A DNA stretch of 54,125 nucleotides from JBCDBH01 sp039184055 (lineage in GTDB: Bacteria; Acidobacteriota; Thermoanaerobaculia; Multivoradales; J023). The stretch spans positions 1 to 54,125 of the forward strand of contig JBCDBH010000002.1 of assembly GCA_039184055.1 (NCBI GenBank), read 5' to 3'. Within the stretch, counting starts at the first letter, position 1. The number at the start of each line of letters is the position of its first letter. The notes under the pieces were generated by a model. It did not search any database and had not been told where the DNA came from. It saw only the letters and a program-made list of their open reading frames with translations. Below are positions 32,417 to 41,431 of the stretch, piece after piece. The position numbers and the translations under genes were made by a program.

Positions 32417-33754
32417 TTACTCGCCAGCGGAATCGATGCCGTCGAGTACCGGTGTACCCGTGGCCATGGGATCGAGCCAGTCGCGCAAGCGCGTATCGGG
32501 AGTCGGACCGTCCCAAGCCGCCGACAGCCGGCCGAACCAATCGGGCTCATCGGCGCCACACGCCGCCCAGCCGCCGTGCAGCTGGCCGATCACCCGGTGA
32601 TGCTCATCGAAGAGCGGCGCACCCGAGGAGCCTCCTTCGGTCGTGCCCAGGTCCCAGCTCGCGACCCGTAGATGGCTGCCATCGCCGGGGACGTCGTCAC
32701 CCAGATGACTGGTCGGCACCGCGCCCACGGAGCTGTAGGCGATCCGCTTGGCGTCGGTATTCGGGTGGTGAATCACCGTCGCTTCCGCGACGGCTCGATG
32801 CCGTCGATCCCATCCCGCGTAATACACCCGATGGCGGGCTTTCGGGATGTCATCGAGCTCGAGAAGAGCGAAATCCGTGTCGTCGTGCCCGGCCAGCCAC
32901 CGCGCGCCCGTTTGGAATCGGCGCAGATCACCAGCCTGGTACGAGCTGGCGCCGCGTCGACATACCCGGCTTTGGTGTCCCCAGAACACCACCACCGAAG
33001 CCGCATTGGTTTCGTCGATACCGCAATGCTTCGCGGTCAAGAAAAGCGGCCGTCCATCCTCAGCGGTGTTGTTGAGCAAGAAGCCGGTGCAGAAATGCCT
33101 GCCCGCCACCGACACCAACGCGACCGCGCGTGCCTCGTTGCGCCAGTCCGCGGCGGGAGGGCACGTCACATCGACGTTGCAGGCGCCCGAGCGTGGCTGG
33201 GGCTCACCGAATCCAGCATAGCCGTGGTTGATCCAGCTCAACTCGAGATCGTAGCGGCGTAGCTTGTTCGCCGGCAACGTGAGCTCGACGATCAGATCGT
33301 CGGTCGGCAGAGGTGGTGTCCACAGCTCACCGTGGGTTTCGTTGTCACGAGCGGTAAAGGGGCCGACCACCTGTCCTCGGCCGGTCGTGGCATAAATCCG
33401 CAACGTGCCACCCTTGGGCATGCGGTAGCGCGAAAACCCCAGATTGAGCGAGTAGGCGTCACGCGAGATCAACCGCAGTCGCCAGACCCACGAGCCATCG
33501 TCGCGTTGTTCCCACGTACCGTGACTCGAGGGCGTGATCCGTACCGCATGAGGCACCGCATAGCGCGCGGTTTGTCCCGCCTCGGTCGCCTCGAAATCCT
33601 GTCGCTTGGCGACCTCCTCGTCGACCCGTGGCAGCACCACCCGCTCGATCACCTCGACACCGAGCAACTTGGCGTCCAGACGCACTGGATCCGCCGCGAT
33701 GGCGGGCATCGCGACAAAAACAATCAGGAGGGCGAGGAGAAAATGACGGCTCAC
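32417..33754 (-). CDS. secreted trypsin-like serine protease (lysyl endopeptidase-like)
   Basis: A 445-residue exported peptidase. Signal peptide RHFLLALLIVFVAMPAIAA; a beta-rich N-terminal region of about 190 residues; then a chymotrypsin fold with His243 in FLTAKHCG, Asp294 in DDTDFALLEL and Ser377 in TTEGGSSGAPLF, plus Cys pairs (SGACNVDVTC, RHFC/KHC) for disulfides. This resembles the Achromobacter lysyl endopeptidase family. GTG 33754 puts the signal peptide at the N-terminus; GTG 33799 is nearer the predicted transcription start. It is followed after 16 bp by the membrane protein and PKS operon, so it may be its first gene. Confidence 0.85.
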   Translation of the reverse strand: MSRHFLLALLIVFVAMPAIAADPVRLDAKLLGVEVIERVVLPRVDEEVAKRQDFEATEAGQTARYAVPHAVRITPSSHGTWEQRDDGSWVWRLRLISRDAYSLNLGFSRYRMPKGGTLRIYATTGRGQVVGPFTARDNETHGELWTPPLPTDDLIVELTLPANKLRRYDLELSWINHGYAGFGEPQPRSGACNVDVTCPPAADWRNEARAVALVSVAGRHFCTGFLLNNTAEDGRPLFLTAKHCGIDETNAASVVVFWGHQSRVCRRGASSYQAGDLRRFQTGARWLAGHDDTDFALLELDDIPKARHRVYYAGWDRRHRAVAEATVIHHPNTDAKRIAYSSVGAVPTSHLGDDVPGDGSHLRVASWDLGTTEGGSSGAPLFDEHHRVIGQLHGGWAACGADEPDWFGRLSAAWDGPTPDTRLRDWLDPMATGTPVLDGIDSAGE

Positions 33755-33815
33755 GGTCGCTAGGTACGGCTCGGGAGTTTCAGAGTTGAGGCGACGCACG
33801 CCCGCTTCGGTCTCA

Positions 33816-33842
33816 AAAATACCATAGCTCTTCTGTTCACAA
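33816..33842 (-). promoter_or_regulatory. weak promoter candidate before the protease/PKS operon
   Basis: On the minus strand TTGTGA (33842-33837), 15-bp spacer, TATTTT (33821-33816), in an AT-richer stretch between tlpA and the protease. The short spacer lowers confidence. Confidence 0.3.
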
Positions 33843-33911
33843 CATTTCGAGCCGATGATTTACAGGATTTGTCCAGCGGCTGAACGTCCATCGCCGAGCT
33901 GATTCCACACC

Positions 33912-34490
33912 TCAGCGTGTCTGACTTTCGGCTGGAGCACCTTCCGTGGCCTCGAGCAACGAGTCGATTTCCGCGCGTAGATTCTCCGACACCTCCGTGA
34001 CCGAGCCGAAACCTTCGTGCCGAAAACGCACCGTCCCTGAAGCATCGATCACCAGCGTCGTCGGGATCTTGAAGATCCCTAGCTCCTTCGCCAGCTTCTG
34101 TGTCGTATCGAACGCCGTCGGAAACGTATAGCCGTTCTTTTGAATCAACCCTCGCGCGCGCAGAAGCGAATCGTTCCAGCCCGTGTTCAGCATCAAGAAC
34201 TCCACCTTGCCGTCGTAATGATCGTAGAGCTCCTGCAACGCCGGCATCGCATTCAGACACGGCTGACACCACGTCGCCCAGAAATCGACCACCCACACCT
34301 TGCCCGCGAAATCCTCGGAACGGACCATCGAGCCGTCAAATGCGGTGACTTGAAACGGGGCGAGCTCTTTTCCGACGAGGGTATCGGTGTCAGTGGCCTG
34401 GGCGGGAGTGAGGGCGAGCGTGAGTAGGAGGCAAAACAAGGGAAAGGGACGAAAAAAGGTCCTGCGTTCGCGGATCGAGATGCGTTTCAT
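33912..34490 (-). CDS. TlpA/ResA-type thiol-disulfide oxidoreductase
   Basis: A 192-residue periplasmic thioredoxin-fold protein. Signal peptide at about 14-32 (PLFCLLLTLALTPAQA), then APFQVTAFDGSMVRSEDFAGKVWVVDFWATWCQPC with the redox pair Cys75/Cys78 (WCQPC), and the cis-proline loop GIFKIPTTLVIDASG. Likely reduces disulfides in periplasmic clients such as apocytochromes. It has its own promoter candidate (34551-34578) and so appears independent of the acetoacetyl-CoA synthetase gene upstream. The downstream protease needs disulfides, but a reductive TlpA would not form them, so no functional link is claimed. Confidence 0.88.
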   Translation of the reverse strand: MKRISIRERRTFFRPFPLFCLLLTLALTPAQATDTDTLVGKELAPFQVTAFDGSMVRSEDFAGKVWVVDFWATWCQPCLNAMPALQELYDHYDGKVEFLMLNTGWNDSLLRARGLIQKNGYTFPTAFDTTQKLAKELGIFKIPTTLVIDASGTVRFRHEGFGSVTEVSENLRAEIDSLLEATEGAPAESQTR

Positions 34491-34550
34491 TCCACGGATC
34501 GTAGCCGCCTACGGCCTGGACGCTTCGAATGCCGTGATTCGTTGACGTGA

Positions 34551-34578
34551 TATTTACCTGCGACCCTGTCGGCCGCAA
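34551..34578 (-). promoter_or_regulatory. promoter candidate of the TlpA-like gene
   Basis: On the minus strand TTGCGG (34578-34573), 16-bp spacer, TAAATA (34556-34551), immediately downstream of the acetoacetyl-CoA synthetase stop. The leader of about 55 nt contains a small CGTAG-loop-CTACG hairpin (34500-34513). Confidence 0.4.
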
Positions 34579-34583
34579 CGCGT

Positions 34584-36542
34584 TCAGCTCCCCAGCTCCA
34601 CTCGATCGCGAAAGTACTCCAAGGCTTCGGGGTTGGCGAGGGCGTGGGCGTTGTCGACGGCGCGGCCTTCGACGACGGCTTTGACGGCGAGCTCGGTGAT
34701 TTTGCCGCTTCGTGTCCTCGGCAGGTCGTCGACTTGGAGGATGACCCTGGGCACGTGATGGGGCGAGGCGTGATGACGGACGCGGAGTTTGATCTTTTCC
34801 CGTAGGTCGTCGTCGAGTCGGTGGCCGGGCTGCATGCGTACGAAGAGGACGATGCGGACGTCGTCTTGCCAGGTCTGGCCGATGACGAGGCTTTCGAGAA
34901 TAGTGTCGAAGGTCTCGACTTGGCGATAGATCTCGGCGGTGCCGATGCGGACGCCACCGGGGTTGAGGGTGGCGTCGCTCCGACCGTGGATGATGAGGCC
35001 GCCACGTTCGGTGAGGGTGGCCCAATCGCCGTGACGCCAGATGCCTTCGAAGTGGTCGAAGTAGGCGCGGTGGTAGCGCTCGCCCTCGGGGTCGTTCCAG
35101 AAGGCGACCGGCATGGAGGGGAACGGCTTGGTGCAGCAGAGCTCGCCGGGTTCGCCGACGATCGCCTCGGTGTCGGGGTCGAGGATTTCGACGCTCATCC
35201 CGAGTCCGCGTGTCTGCAGCTCGCCTCGATGGACTGGGCCGATGGGGTTGCCGAGCGCGAAGCAGGAGACGATGTCGGTGCCGCCGCTGATCGAGGCGAG
35301 GAGAAGATCGCCTTTGATCTCGCGGTAGACGTAGTCGTAGCTTTCGGGCAGCAAGGGCGAGCCCGTGGAGAGGATGGTCTGGAGCGCGCTGAGATCGTGG
35401 TCGCGACCGGGATGGAGATCGGCTTTTTCGATCAGGGCGAGGTATTTGGCGCTGGTGCCGAAGACGGTGAGACGTTCGGTGGCGGCGAGACGCCAGAGGA
35501 TGTCGGGCTCGGGTTTGACGATGGCACCGTCGTAGAGGACGACGGTGGCGCCGACGGCGAGGGCGCTGGCGAGCCAATTCCACATCATCCAGCCACAGGT
35601 GGTCACGTAGAGGATGCGATCGTTCGCACTTAGATCGGTGTGGAGGATGTGTTCTTTGAGGTGCTGAATGAGGGTGCCACCGGCGCCGTGCACCATGCAT
35701 TTCGGGAGCCCGGTCGTACCCGAGCTGTAGAGGATGTAGAGCGGGTGGTCGAACGGTAAGGGTTCGAAAGAAAGCTCGGCGTCGCGCTGGGCAAAATCCG
35801 CCCAGGTGACGGCATTCGGGACGTCGCACGTGCTTTCGCCATAGGGGGCGATGACGACGGTCTCGACGCTCGGTAGCTTCTCGACGATCGTCGCGACTTT
35901 GCTCAACGAGTCGTACGACTTGCCACTGTAGACATAGCCCCGCGCGGTGATCAGAACCTTGGGCTCGATTTGCCCGAAGCGATCGAGCACGCCTTCGACC
36001 CCGAAGTCGGGGCTGGACGAGCTCCACACCGCGCCGAGGCTGGTGGTGGCGAGCATGGCGATGATGGCTTCGGGGATGTTGGGTAGGAAACCGGCGACAC
36101 GGTCGCCCTGCCCGACCCCAGCGGCACGCAGACCCGCGGCGAAGGCGGCGACTTCTTGGCGTAGCGCTTCCCAGGTGAGGGTGCGGTGACGACCGTTTTC
36201 GTTCCAGGCGACGATGGCTTCTTTGTCGCCGTCCTCTCCTTCACCGTCTCGCCGCAGCAGGTTCTCGGCAAAGTTGAGCCGGGCTCCGGGGAAGAAACGT
36301 GCGCTCCGTGGATCGGAACCATCGCCCGGATCAAAAACGACACTTCCCATGTCGCCGTGGATGTCTCCGAGCTCCCACATACGACGCCAGAAGTCGGCGG
36401 GATGGTCGACCGACCACTGCCATAGCGAGGCCATGTCGGTGACGTCGGCTACGTCTTTGCCGACATCACGAAGAAAGCGGCCGAGACGTGTCGCCTCGGC
36501 CCGCTCAGGCGTGGGTTGCCACAGGGGAGTGGCGTCGTTCAT
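34584..36542 (-). CDS. acetoacetate-CoA ligase (acetoacetyl-CoA synthetase)
   Basis: A 652-residue ANL enzyme converting acetoacetate, ATP and CoA to acetoacetyl-CoA. Family blocks: MWQW-like N-terminus with FPGARLNFAENLL, VAGFLPNIPEAIIAMLATTSLGAVWSSSSPDFG, P-loop LYSSGTTGLPKCMVH, TTCGWMMWNW (typical of this enzyme), ISGGTDIVSCF, HGRSDATLNPGGVRIGTAEIYR and RTRSGKITELAVK. Length matches the ~650-residue norm. ATG 36542 overlaps the FAH stop (ATGA), so it takes over the acetoacetate released by FAH. Confidence 0.93.
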   Translation of the reverse strand: MNDATPLWQPTPERAEATRLGRFLRDVGKDVADVTDMASLWQWSVDHPADFWRRMWELGDIHGDMGSVVFDPGDGSDPRSARFFPGARLNFAENLLRRDGEGEDGDKEAIVAWNENGRHRTLTWEALRQEVAAFAAGLRAAGVGQGDRVAGFLPNIPEAIIAMLATTSLGAVWSSSSPDFGVEGVLDRFGQIEPKVLITARGYVYSGKSYDSLSKVATIVEKLPSVETVVIAPYGESTCDVPNAVTWADFAQRDAELSFEPLPFDHPLYILYSSGTTGLPKCMVHGAGGTLIQHLKEHILHTDLSANDRILYVTTCGWMMWNWLASALAVGATVVLYDGAIVKPEPDILWRLAATERLTVFGTSAKYLALIEKADLHPGRDHDLSALQTILSTGSPLLPESYDYVYREIKGDLLLASISGGTDIVSCFALGNPIGPVHRGELQTRGLGMSVEILDPDTEAIVGEPGELCCTKPFPSMPVAFWNDPEGERYHRAYFDHFEGIWRHGDWATLTERGGLIIHGRSDATLNPGGVRIGTAEIYRQVETFDTILESLVIGQTWQDDVRIVLFVRMQPGHRLDDDLREKIKLRVRHHASPHHVPRVILQVDDLPRTRSGKITELAVKAVVEGRAVDNAHALANPEALEYFRDRVELGS

Positions 36543-37864
36543 CGATCGAGCGCCGGCTCGACTACGCCGGTGCATTCACCAAAGCCGATCCGCACGGCCC
36601 CGTCACGCTCACAATGACCGCGCAGGGTGATCTCGTCGCCGTCCTGGAGGAAGACACGACGCTCGCCGCCGATCTCGAGTGGCTCTTTGCCGGCCCAGGC
36701 CAGCTCGAGCAGGCAACCTCGGTTGTCCTTGTCGGGACCGGAGACGGTACCGCTGGCCAGGAGGTCGCCGGGTCGAAGGTTGCAGCCATTCGAGGCGTGA
36801 TGCGTGAGCATTTGTTGCGCGGTCCAGTACATGTGACGGAAGTTGCCGTGTGACAGACGCTGGGGTGCGTCGCCTCGGTTGCGCATGGCTTCCGTACGAA
36901 TGAGGACTTCCAGCTTCATGTCGATCCCGCCGGTTTGGCGATGCTCGTCACTGTCGAGATGCGGCAGCGGCTGAGGGTCGTCGCTGGCGCGCTCGAAGGC
37001 GGGCACGCGGAACGGAGCCAAGGCGTCCCGCGTCACGATCCACGGCGAGATGCTGGTGAGAAAGCTCTTGCCGAGGAAGGGGCCCAGCGGCTGGTATTCC
37101 CATTTCTGGATGTCACGCGCCGACCAGTCGTTGACCAGGCAAAAGCCGAAGATCTGATCGCCCGCGTCGCGGAGCGAAACCGGCTCGCCGAGCGCGTTGC
37201 CCTGGCCGACCACGAAGCCGACTTCGAGCTCGTAGTCGAGCCTAACCGACGGTGCGTAGACCGGTGGTCCGTCGTCGTTCTTCAGCTGGCCGTGCGGGCG
37301 TCGCACCGAGGTGCCACTCACCACCACCGAGGAGGCCCGACCGTGGTACCCCACCGGCAGGTGCTTGTAGTTGGGCATGAGCGGGTTGTCGGGGCGAAAC
37401 ATGCTGCCGACGTTGGTGGCATGATGGATCGAGCAATAAAAGTCGGTGTAGTCACCCACCGAGATCGGCAGGTGCATCGCCGCATCGCGCATCGGAATGA
37501 GCGCTTGCTCGATCGAGCTGCGAGCATCGCCCGGTCCCCCCGCGGCGAGCAGCAGGTGAAGGCGGCGGCGCAACGCGGTCCAGTGAATCGGACCGAGCGC
37601 GAGCAGAGGGTTGAGGTCGTCTGCCTCGGAGCACACGCGGCCAGCGACTTCGGCGTCGCCTTCGCAAAGCTCGAGATCGAAGCACCGCGATAAATCGAGG
37701 ATCTGGTCGCCGATCGCGACACCGATCCGGGGCCGATCATGACTGTCGTTGCGGCGGCTGAAGACACCGAACGGAAGGTTCTGGAGTGGAAAGTCGGTGT
37801 CGGCGTGATTCGCCGATTCGATCCAGCTATGACGTCCAGGGTCGTGAGTTTCGTCGAGGCTCAT
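36539..37864 (-). CDS. fumarylacetoacetase
   Basis: A 441-residue FAH, the last step of tyrosine/homogentisate breakdown: fumarylacetoacetate to fumarate and acetoacetate. N-terminal SH3-like domain (NLPFGVFSRRNDSHDRPRIGVAIGDQILDL), then the catalytic domain with YTDFYCSIHHATNVGSMFRP (metal Asp and catalytic His), RLDYELEVGFVVG (two Glu ligands), FGFCLVNDWSARDIQKWEYQPLGPFLGKSF and SGTVSG. Start ATG 37864 has GGAGGAG directly upstream and overlaps the preceding stop (ATGA). Homogentisate dioxygenase and the isomerase are not in the window. Confidence 0.95.
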   Translation of the reverse strand: MSLDETHDPGRHSWIESANHADTDFPLQNLPFGVFSRRNDSHDRPRIGVAIGDQILDLSRCFDLELCEGDAEVAGRVCSEADDLNPLLALGPIHWTALRRRLHLLLAAGGPGDARSSIEQALIPMRDAAMHLPISVGDYTDFYCSIHHATNVGSMFRPDNPLMPNYKHLPVGYHGRASSVVVSGTSVRRPHGQLKNDDGPPVYAPSVRLDYELEVGFVVGQGNALGEPVSLRDAGDQIFGFCLVNDWSARDIQKWEYQPLGPFLGKSFLTSISPWIVTRDALAPFRVPAFERASDDPQPLPHLDSDEHRQTGGIDMKLEVLIRTEAMRNRGDAPQRLSHGNFRHMYWTAQQMLTHHASNGCNLRPGDLLASGTVSGPDKDNRGCLLELAWAGKEPLEIGGERRVFLQDGDEITLRGHCERDGAVRIGFGECTGVVEPALDR

Positions 37865-38790
37865 CTCTCTCCTCCAATGAGATGCAGATTCCGTAGCTCG
37901 TCGGTGGGCTCGTCGAATGAGCACGAGCCGTAGCCACGGGCAAAGTGGGTGCGAGCGGTGGCGAGCTGGTCAGCGTTGAGGTGGTATGTGGTGTCGAGGT
38001 TGGCATCTCGCCAGTGAAGGCCGGCATCGAATTCGACCTGTCGACCGTCGGATGTCTCGAGCATGTCGACCACCACCGGATGATCGGCGTCGATGACACC
38101 ACCGTGAACAAAGGCCGCGGCGGTGAAGAGACCGAGGAAGCTGTGCATGGTGCCCCGCGCACTATCGGCTTCGTAGGTGAGTGGATACTCACCCCGCAGC
38201 GCATGGTGCAGACCCGCGGTGGCTTTCCAGACGGCACCCGTGCTCTGCGCCGCGCTCAGAAAACGCACCAGCTCCGAGGTGCTCGGGAAGGCATCGGTGG
38301 TGATGCCTCCGGTGCGGATCTTGGCGGCGAGGCCGGGGCGTGATCGAGCATGGTCCGCGATCGTGCCGAGCAGCGTGGTCGGGTTGTCGTCGCCACGGTA
38401 GGGAATCTCGATGAAGACTTCCGTGGCGCGACGAAACCGGCTCGCGCGGTCGGCGATGTCGTCGCCGGTGCTCGCCTTGGTTTCGATCGCTTCGATGATG
38501 AGTCGAGGGTGGGTGAAGGCCTCGATGATTGCATCGGCGCTCGCGGCATCGTCACCGGTGAGCACCGAGAGCGGCCAGGGACGAGCGTCGTGTCCCGGTG
38601 GGACGGCTTCGAGCGCGGCGACCATCTCGTCGAGACGACCGGCCGGCACCACGAAACGTCCGAGCATCCACGCATCGTCGCTGTCACGGTGCGTGGCATA
38701 TGCGGCCACGGCGCGATCCATCGGAAGACGCGCCGGTGGAAAGAGACCGGCGTAGTCGATCAAGCCGGTAAAGAGAGCGGTTGCGGTCAT
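37861..38790 (-). CDS. uncharacterised protein linked to fumarylacetoacetase
   Basis: A 309-residue soluble protein I recognise only as an uncharacterised family seen beside homogentisate-pathway genes. Notable segments: LFTGLIDYAGLFPPARLPM at the start, DAWMLGRFVVPAGRLDEM, VFIEIPYRGDD, AAKIRTGGITTDAFPS, WKATAGLHHALRGEYPLTY, MHSFLGLFTAAAFVHGG, and a closing YGSCSFDEPTDELRNL. Alternating strands and helices and conserved-looking Lys, Glu and His suggest a TIM-barrel-like enzyme, but no catalytic signature is known to me. It overlaps the FAH start by 4 bp, so a role next to FAH is likely (inference). Confidence 0.75.
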   Translation of the reverse strand: MTATALFTGLIDYAGLFPPARLPMDRAVAAYATHRDSDDAWMLGRFVVPAGRLDEMVAALEAVPPGHDARPWPLSVLTGDDAASADAIIEAFTHPRLIIEAIETKASTGDDIADRASRFRRATEVFIEIPYRGDDNPTTLLGTIADHARSRPGLAAKIRTGGITTDAFPSTSELVRFLSAAQSTGAVWKATAGLHHALRGEYPLTYEADSARGTMHSFLGLFTAAAFVHGGVIDADHPVVVDMLETSDGRQVEFDAGLHWRDANLDTTYHLNADQLATARTHFARGYGSCSFDEPTDELRNLHLIGGER

Positions 38791-38805
38791 GGGACGGTGA
38801 GGTTA

Positions 38806-39489
38806 TCAGCGGGCGCTGCGTTCGGCCTCGTGGGTGAGAGCGTCGAGGGTGGTCTCGAGACGGATACGCATCGCTTCGAGCTCATCGTCGTCGAGACCAC
38901 GAGGCACGGTGACCGGTTCGCCCACCAGAACGACGACGCGCGCAAAGGGTTTGGGAACCAGAAGCTGATCCCAGGAACGCAGCTTCCAGGAACGTGAGAC
39001 GGCGATGCCCATGGGGAGGACCGGGCGTTCGGCCATCTGTGAGAGGACGGCGACGCCGATCTTGAAGACGTTCTTCGGGCCACGCGGGCCGTCGGGGGTC
39101 ATGACGGGCGACGAGCCGGCGCGGAGACGTCGGTAGATCTTTCGTAGCCCGCTTGTGCCGCCTCGTGAAGCCGACCCGCGCACGGTGGCGATGCCCCAGC
39201 CACGTGCCAAACGGTCCATCAGCTCACCGTCTCGCGACTGGCTCACCAGCAGGGTCAGATCGATCCCGCGTCGCATCAGCTCGTGGCGGAGCACCTGGGC
39301 GGCGAGGATCGAGCGGTCATGCCAGAAGCTGATGACCATGCCACCCTCCTCGAAGCCGGCGAAATGCTCGGCGCCCCGCGCCACATCGAGTCGACAGCTC
39401 CGACCGAGGGACCCGGTGAGGAGCCGGACGATCGGTGCGCCCATGGTGAGCAGGAGCCGGCCTCGCCGGCTGTTCGGATCGACTCGCAC
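38806..39489 (-). CDS. DUF374-family lysophospholipid/lipid A-type acyltransferase
   Basis: A 227-residue acyltransferase of the DUF374 family, related to lipid-acylating LPLAT enzymes. Block I MVISFWHDRSILAAQ contains the HD-like active-site pair; VSQSRDGELMDRLARGWGIATVRGSASRGG and the strongly diagnostic VMTPDGPRGPKNVFKIGV follow, then RSWKLRSWDQLLVPKPFARVVVLVGEPV. GTG 39489 starts 5 bp after the ACP stop. Directly following ACP, FAAL and a diiron enzyme, it could transfer a modified acyl group from ACP to a membrane acceptor (inference). The acceptor is unknown. Confidence 0.85.
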   Translation of the reverse strand: MRVDPNSRRGRLLLTMGAPIVRLLTGSLGRSCRLDVARGAEHFAGFEEGGMVISFWHDRSILAAQVLRHELMRRGIDLTLLVSQSRDGELMDRLARGWGIATVRGSASRGGTSGLRKIYRRLRAGSSPVMTPDGPRGPKNVFKIGVAVLSQMAERPVLPMGIAVSRSWKLRSWDQLLVPKPFARVVVLVGEPVTVPRGLDDDELEAMRIRLETTLDALTHEAERSAR

Positions 39490-39494
39490 GATGT

Positions 39495-39731
39495 CTAGAG
39501 GGCAGCCAGATAGGCGTCGATGTCGCCCACCGAGTCGAGCTTGGCGGCGTCGTCGTCGCTGATCTCGATATCGAGACGCTCTTCGAGCGTGACGAGCAGC
39601 TGGAGTGCTTTCGGTGAGTCGAAGCCGAGGTCGGCGACCAGATCCATCGACGGTTCGAGGTTGCTGGCTTCGTGGTCCGAGAGCTCGGCGATCACCGCGC
39701 GAGCCTGTCGTTGCATCTCGTTCTTATCCAT
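39495..39731 (-). CDS. acyl carrier protein of the diiron/FAAL module
   Basis: A 78-residue ACP. LVADLGFDSPKALQLLVTLEERL holds the attachment serine, with DSP in place of the usual DSL; acidic ISDDDAAKLDSVGDIDAYLAAL completes the fold. ATG 39731 has AGGAAA 8 bp upstream. It sits between FAAL (20-bp gap) and the acyltransferase (5-bp gap). The Leu-to-Pro change after the serine is unusual and may tune recognition by its partner enzymes. Confidence 0.9.
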   Translation of the reverse strand: MDKNEMQRQARAVIAELSDHEASNLEPSMDLVADLGFDSPKALQLLVTLEERLDIEISDDDAAKLDSVGDIDAYLAAL

Positions 39732-39751
39732 CCCGATTTCCTGTGTCGATC

Positions 39752-41428
39752 CTAGATCAGACGGTCGAGCGCGCCGTCGAGATAGCGCTGGCGTAGCTCG
39801 CGTCGTTTGACTTTTCCGCTGGTGGTCTTGGGGATCCGGCCGCGACGCACGAACGCCACATCGGCCACGGTCAGCGAGAGCTCGCGTCCGATCCGTTTGC
39901 GGATCTCGTGATCGGCGTCGGCGAGCCGGTCGAGATCGGTGGCCACTTCGACCACCACCACGGCCTGCTCGCCTTGGCCACCGCCGTCGATCGTAAACGC
40001 ACCGCTGCGCAGTGCGCCACCGCCACCGACGACACTTTCGGCCAGCCACTCGAGCTCGTGTGGCATGACGTTGTGGCCTCGGATGATCAGCAGATCTTTG
40101 AGTCTACCCGTGAGATAGAGCTCTCCGTCGTGGAGAAAACCGAGGTCGCCGGTGTGCAGCCAGCCATCTCGGAGAGATTCCGCGGTGGCTTCGGGGTCGT
40201 TCCAATAGCCGGCGAACACGCTCGGGCCCGAGACACAGACCTCGCCGACCGCGCCATCCGGGCACACGCCACCATCCGGTTTGCGGATTTCGATTCGGGT
40301 ATCGGCGATCGGCTCGCCCACCGACACGACGTCCTCACCGCTCGGCGAGGGTCGCCACCGCGCGCCTCGGCCCTGGATATCGAAGGTCACCGCGAGGGTG
40401 CCTTCGGCGAGACCGTAGCAAGGGCGGAAGGCCTCGGGGCGAAAACCGGCGCCGGCGAAGCGGTGTTGAAACGCCTCGATGGTCTCGGGGCGGATCATCT
40501 CGGCACCGGTCATCGCGTTGTCCCAGCCGGCAAGGTCGAGGTCGGCGAGAACAGGGTCGTCGGTTGCGAGTCGCTCGACGCAGAGCTGGTAGCCGAAGTT
40601 GGGCGCGGGCGAGAAGACCCTTCCGTTGCGGCCGAGCTCACGGAGCCAGGTTTGAGGTCGCGCGAGAAAAGCCGTCGGAGGCAACAAAACGAGCTCGAGC
40701 CCACCCATCAGCGCCATGAACAAACACCCCACGAGGCCCATGTCGTGGTTGAGCGGGAGCCAGGCGACCACCGAGTCGGCGGTGTCGAAGACCGAGCCAC
40801 CACGAGGCGCGCCGATCGCACCCGCGCTCGCGTTGTTGTTGTGAATCACCGTGCGGTGGGGAATCATCACCGCCCTCGGGTGACCCGTCGAACCGCTGGT
40901 CAACTGCAGAAAGGCGATGTCGTCGGGATGCGGGGTGGCGGCCTCGACGGACGCGGCCGGCGTCTCGGCGAAGGGCGCGGCGGCCCGCGCGCGCGCGGCG
41001 GCGGTACGGAGAGACTCGGCGATCTCGGGATGGTCGTTGGCCAGGGTCTCGGCCTCGGTCGCGAAGCGGGGCGAGGTGAGCACGGTCGTGGGACCCAGCC
41101 GCTGAACCAAGCCGGCAAGACGCTTGATATGCGCTTCGCCGCCGCCGACCGCGCCTCCAGGGGCGAGCGCCACCGGCAAGGCTCCCAGCCACACGGCGCC
41201 GAGCCACGCTTCGAGCAGAGGCCACGAGGTGTTGAGGGCGACGATCACGCGATCACCGGGTCGGATACCGAGTGCCGCCCAGCGTCCCGCGGCGGTACGC
41301 ACCGTATCGAGCAGCTCGGCGTAGGTACGTCGCTCGCCTCGCCGGCCGCGACCATCGAACACCGTGATGCCACGATCGGGGTGATCGAGCGCGACACGGG
41401 TCAGCACGTTTGGCAGGGTCGTGCTCAT
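39752..41428 (-). CDS. fatty-acyl-AMP ligase (FAAL-like), second copy
   Basis: A 558-residue adenylating enzyme with FLQLTSGSTGHPRAV (P-loop), AWLPLNHDMGLVGCLFMALMGG (FAAL block), CYGLAEGTLAVTF, YWNDPEATAESLRDGWLHTGDLGF, RGHNVMPHELEWLAE and PKTTSGKVKRREL with the catalytic lysine. It differs clearly from the FAAL at 28014-29780, for example in the conserved P-loop and shorter length, so the two are paralogues in separate modules. It starts 3 bp after the diiron enzyme and precedes its presumed ACP partner. Confidence 0.86.
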   Translation of the reverse strand: MSTTLPNVLTRVALDHPDRGITVFDGRGRRGERRTYAELLDTVRTAAGRWAALGIRPGDRVIVALNTSWPLLEAWLGAVWLGALPVALAPGGAVGGGEAHIKRLAGLVQRLGPTTVLTSPRFATEAETLANDHPEIAESLRTAAARARAAAPFAETPAASVEAATPHPDDIAFLQLTSGSTGHPRAVMIPHRTVIHNNNASAGAIGAPRGGSVFDTADSVVAWLPLNHDMGLVGCLFMALMGGLELVLLPPTAFLARPQTWLRELGRNGRVFSPAPNFGYQLCVERLATDDPVLADLDLAGWDNAMTGAEMIRPETIEAFQHRFAGAGFRPEAFRPCYGLAEGTLAVTFDIQGRGARWRPSPSGEDVVSVGEPIADTRIEIRKPDGGVCPDGAVGEVCVSGPSVFAGYWNDPEATAESLRDGWLHTGDLGFLHDGELYLTGRLKDLLIIRGHNVMPHELEWLAESVVGGGGALRSGAFTIDGGGQGEQAVVVVEVATDLDRLADADHEIRKRIGRELSLTVADVAFVRRGRIPKTTSGKVKRRELRQRYLDGALDRLI

Positions 41429-41431
41429 CGC

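Noticed and set aside
34390..36027. 545-codon minus-strand open frame
   Set aside because: Overlaps acetoacetyl-CoA synthetase in another frame and is extremely Arg/Pro/His-rich, without motifs.
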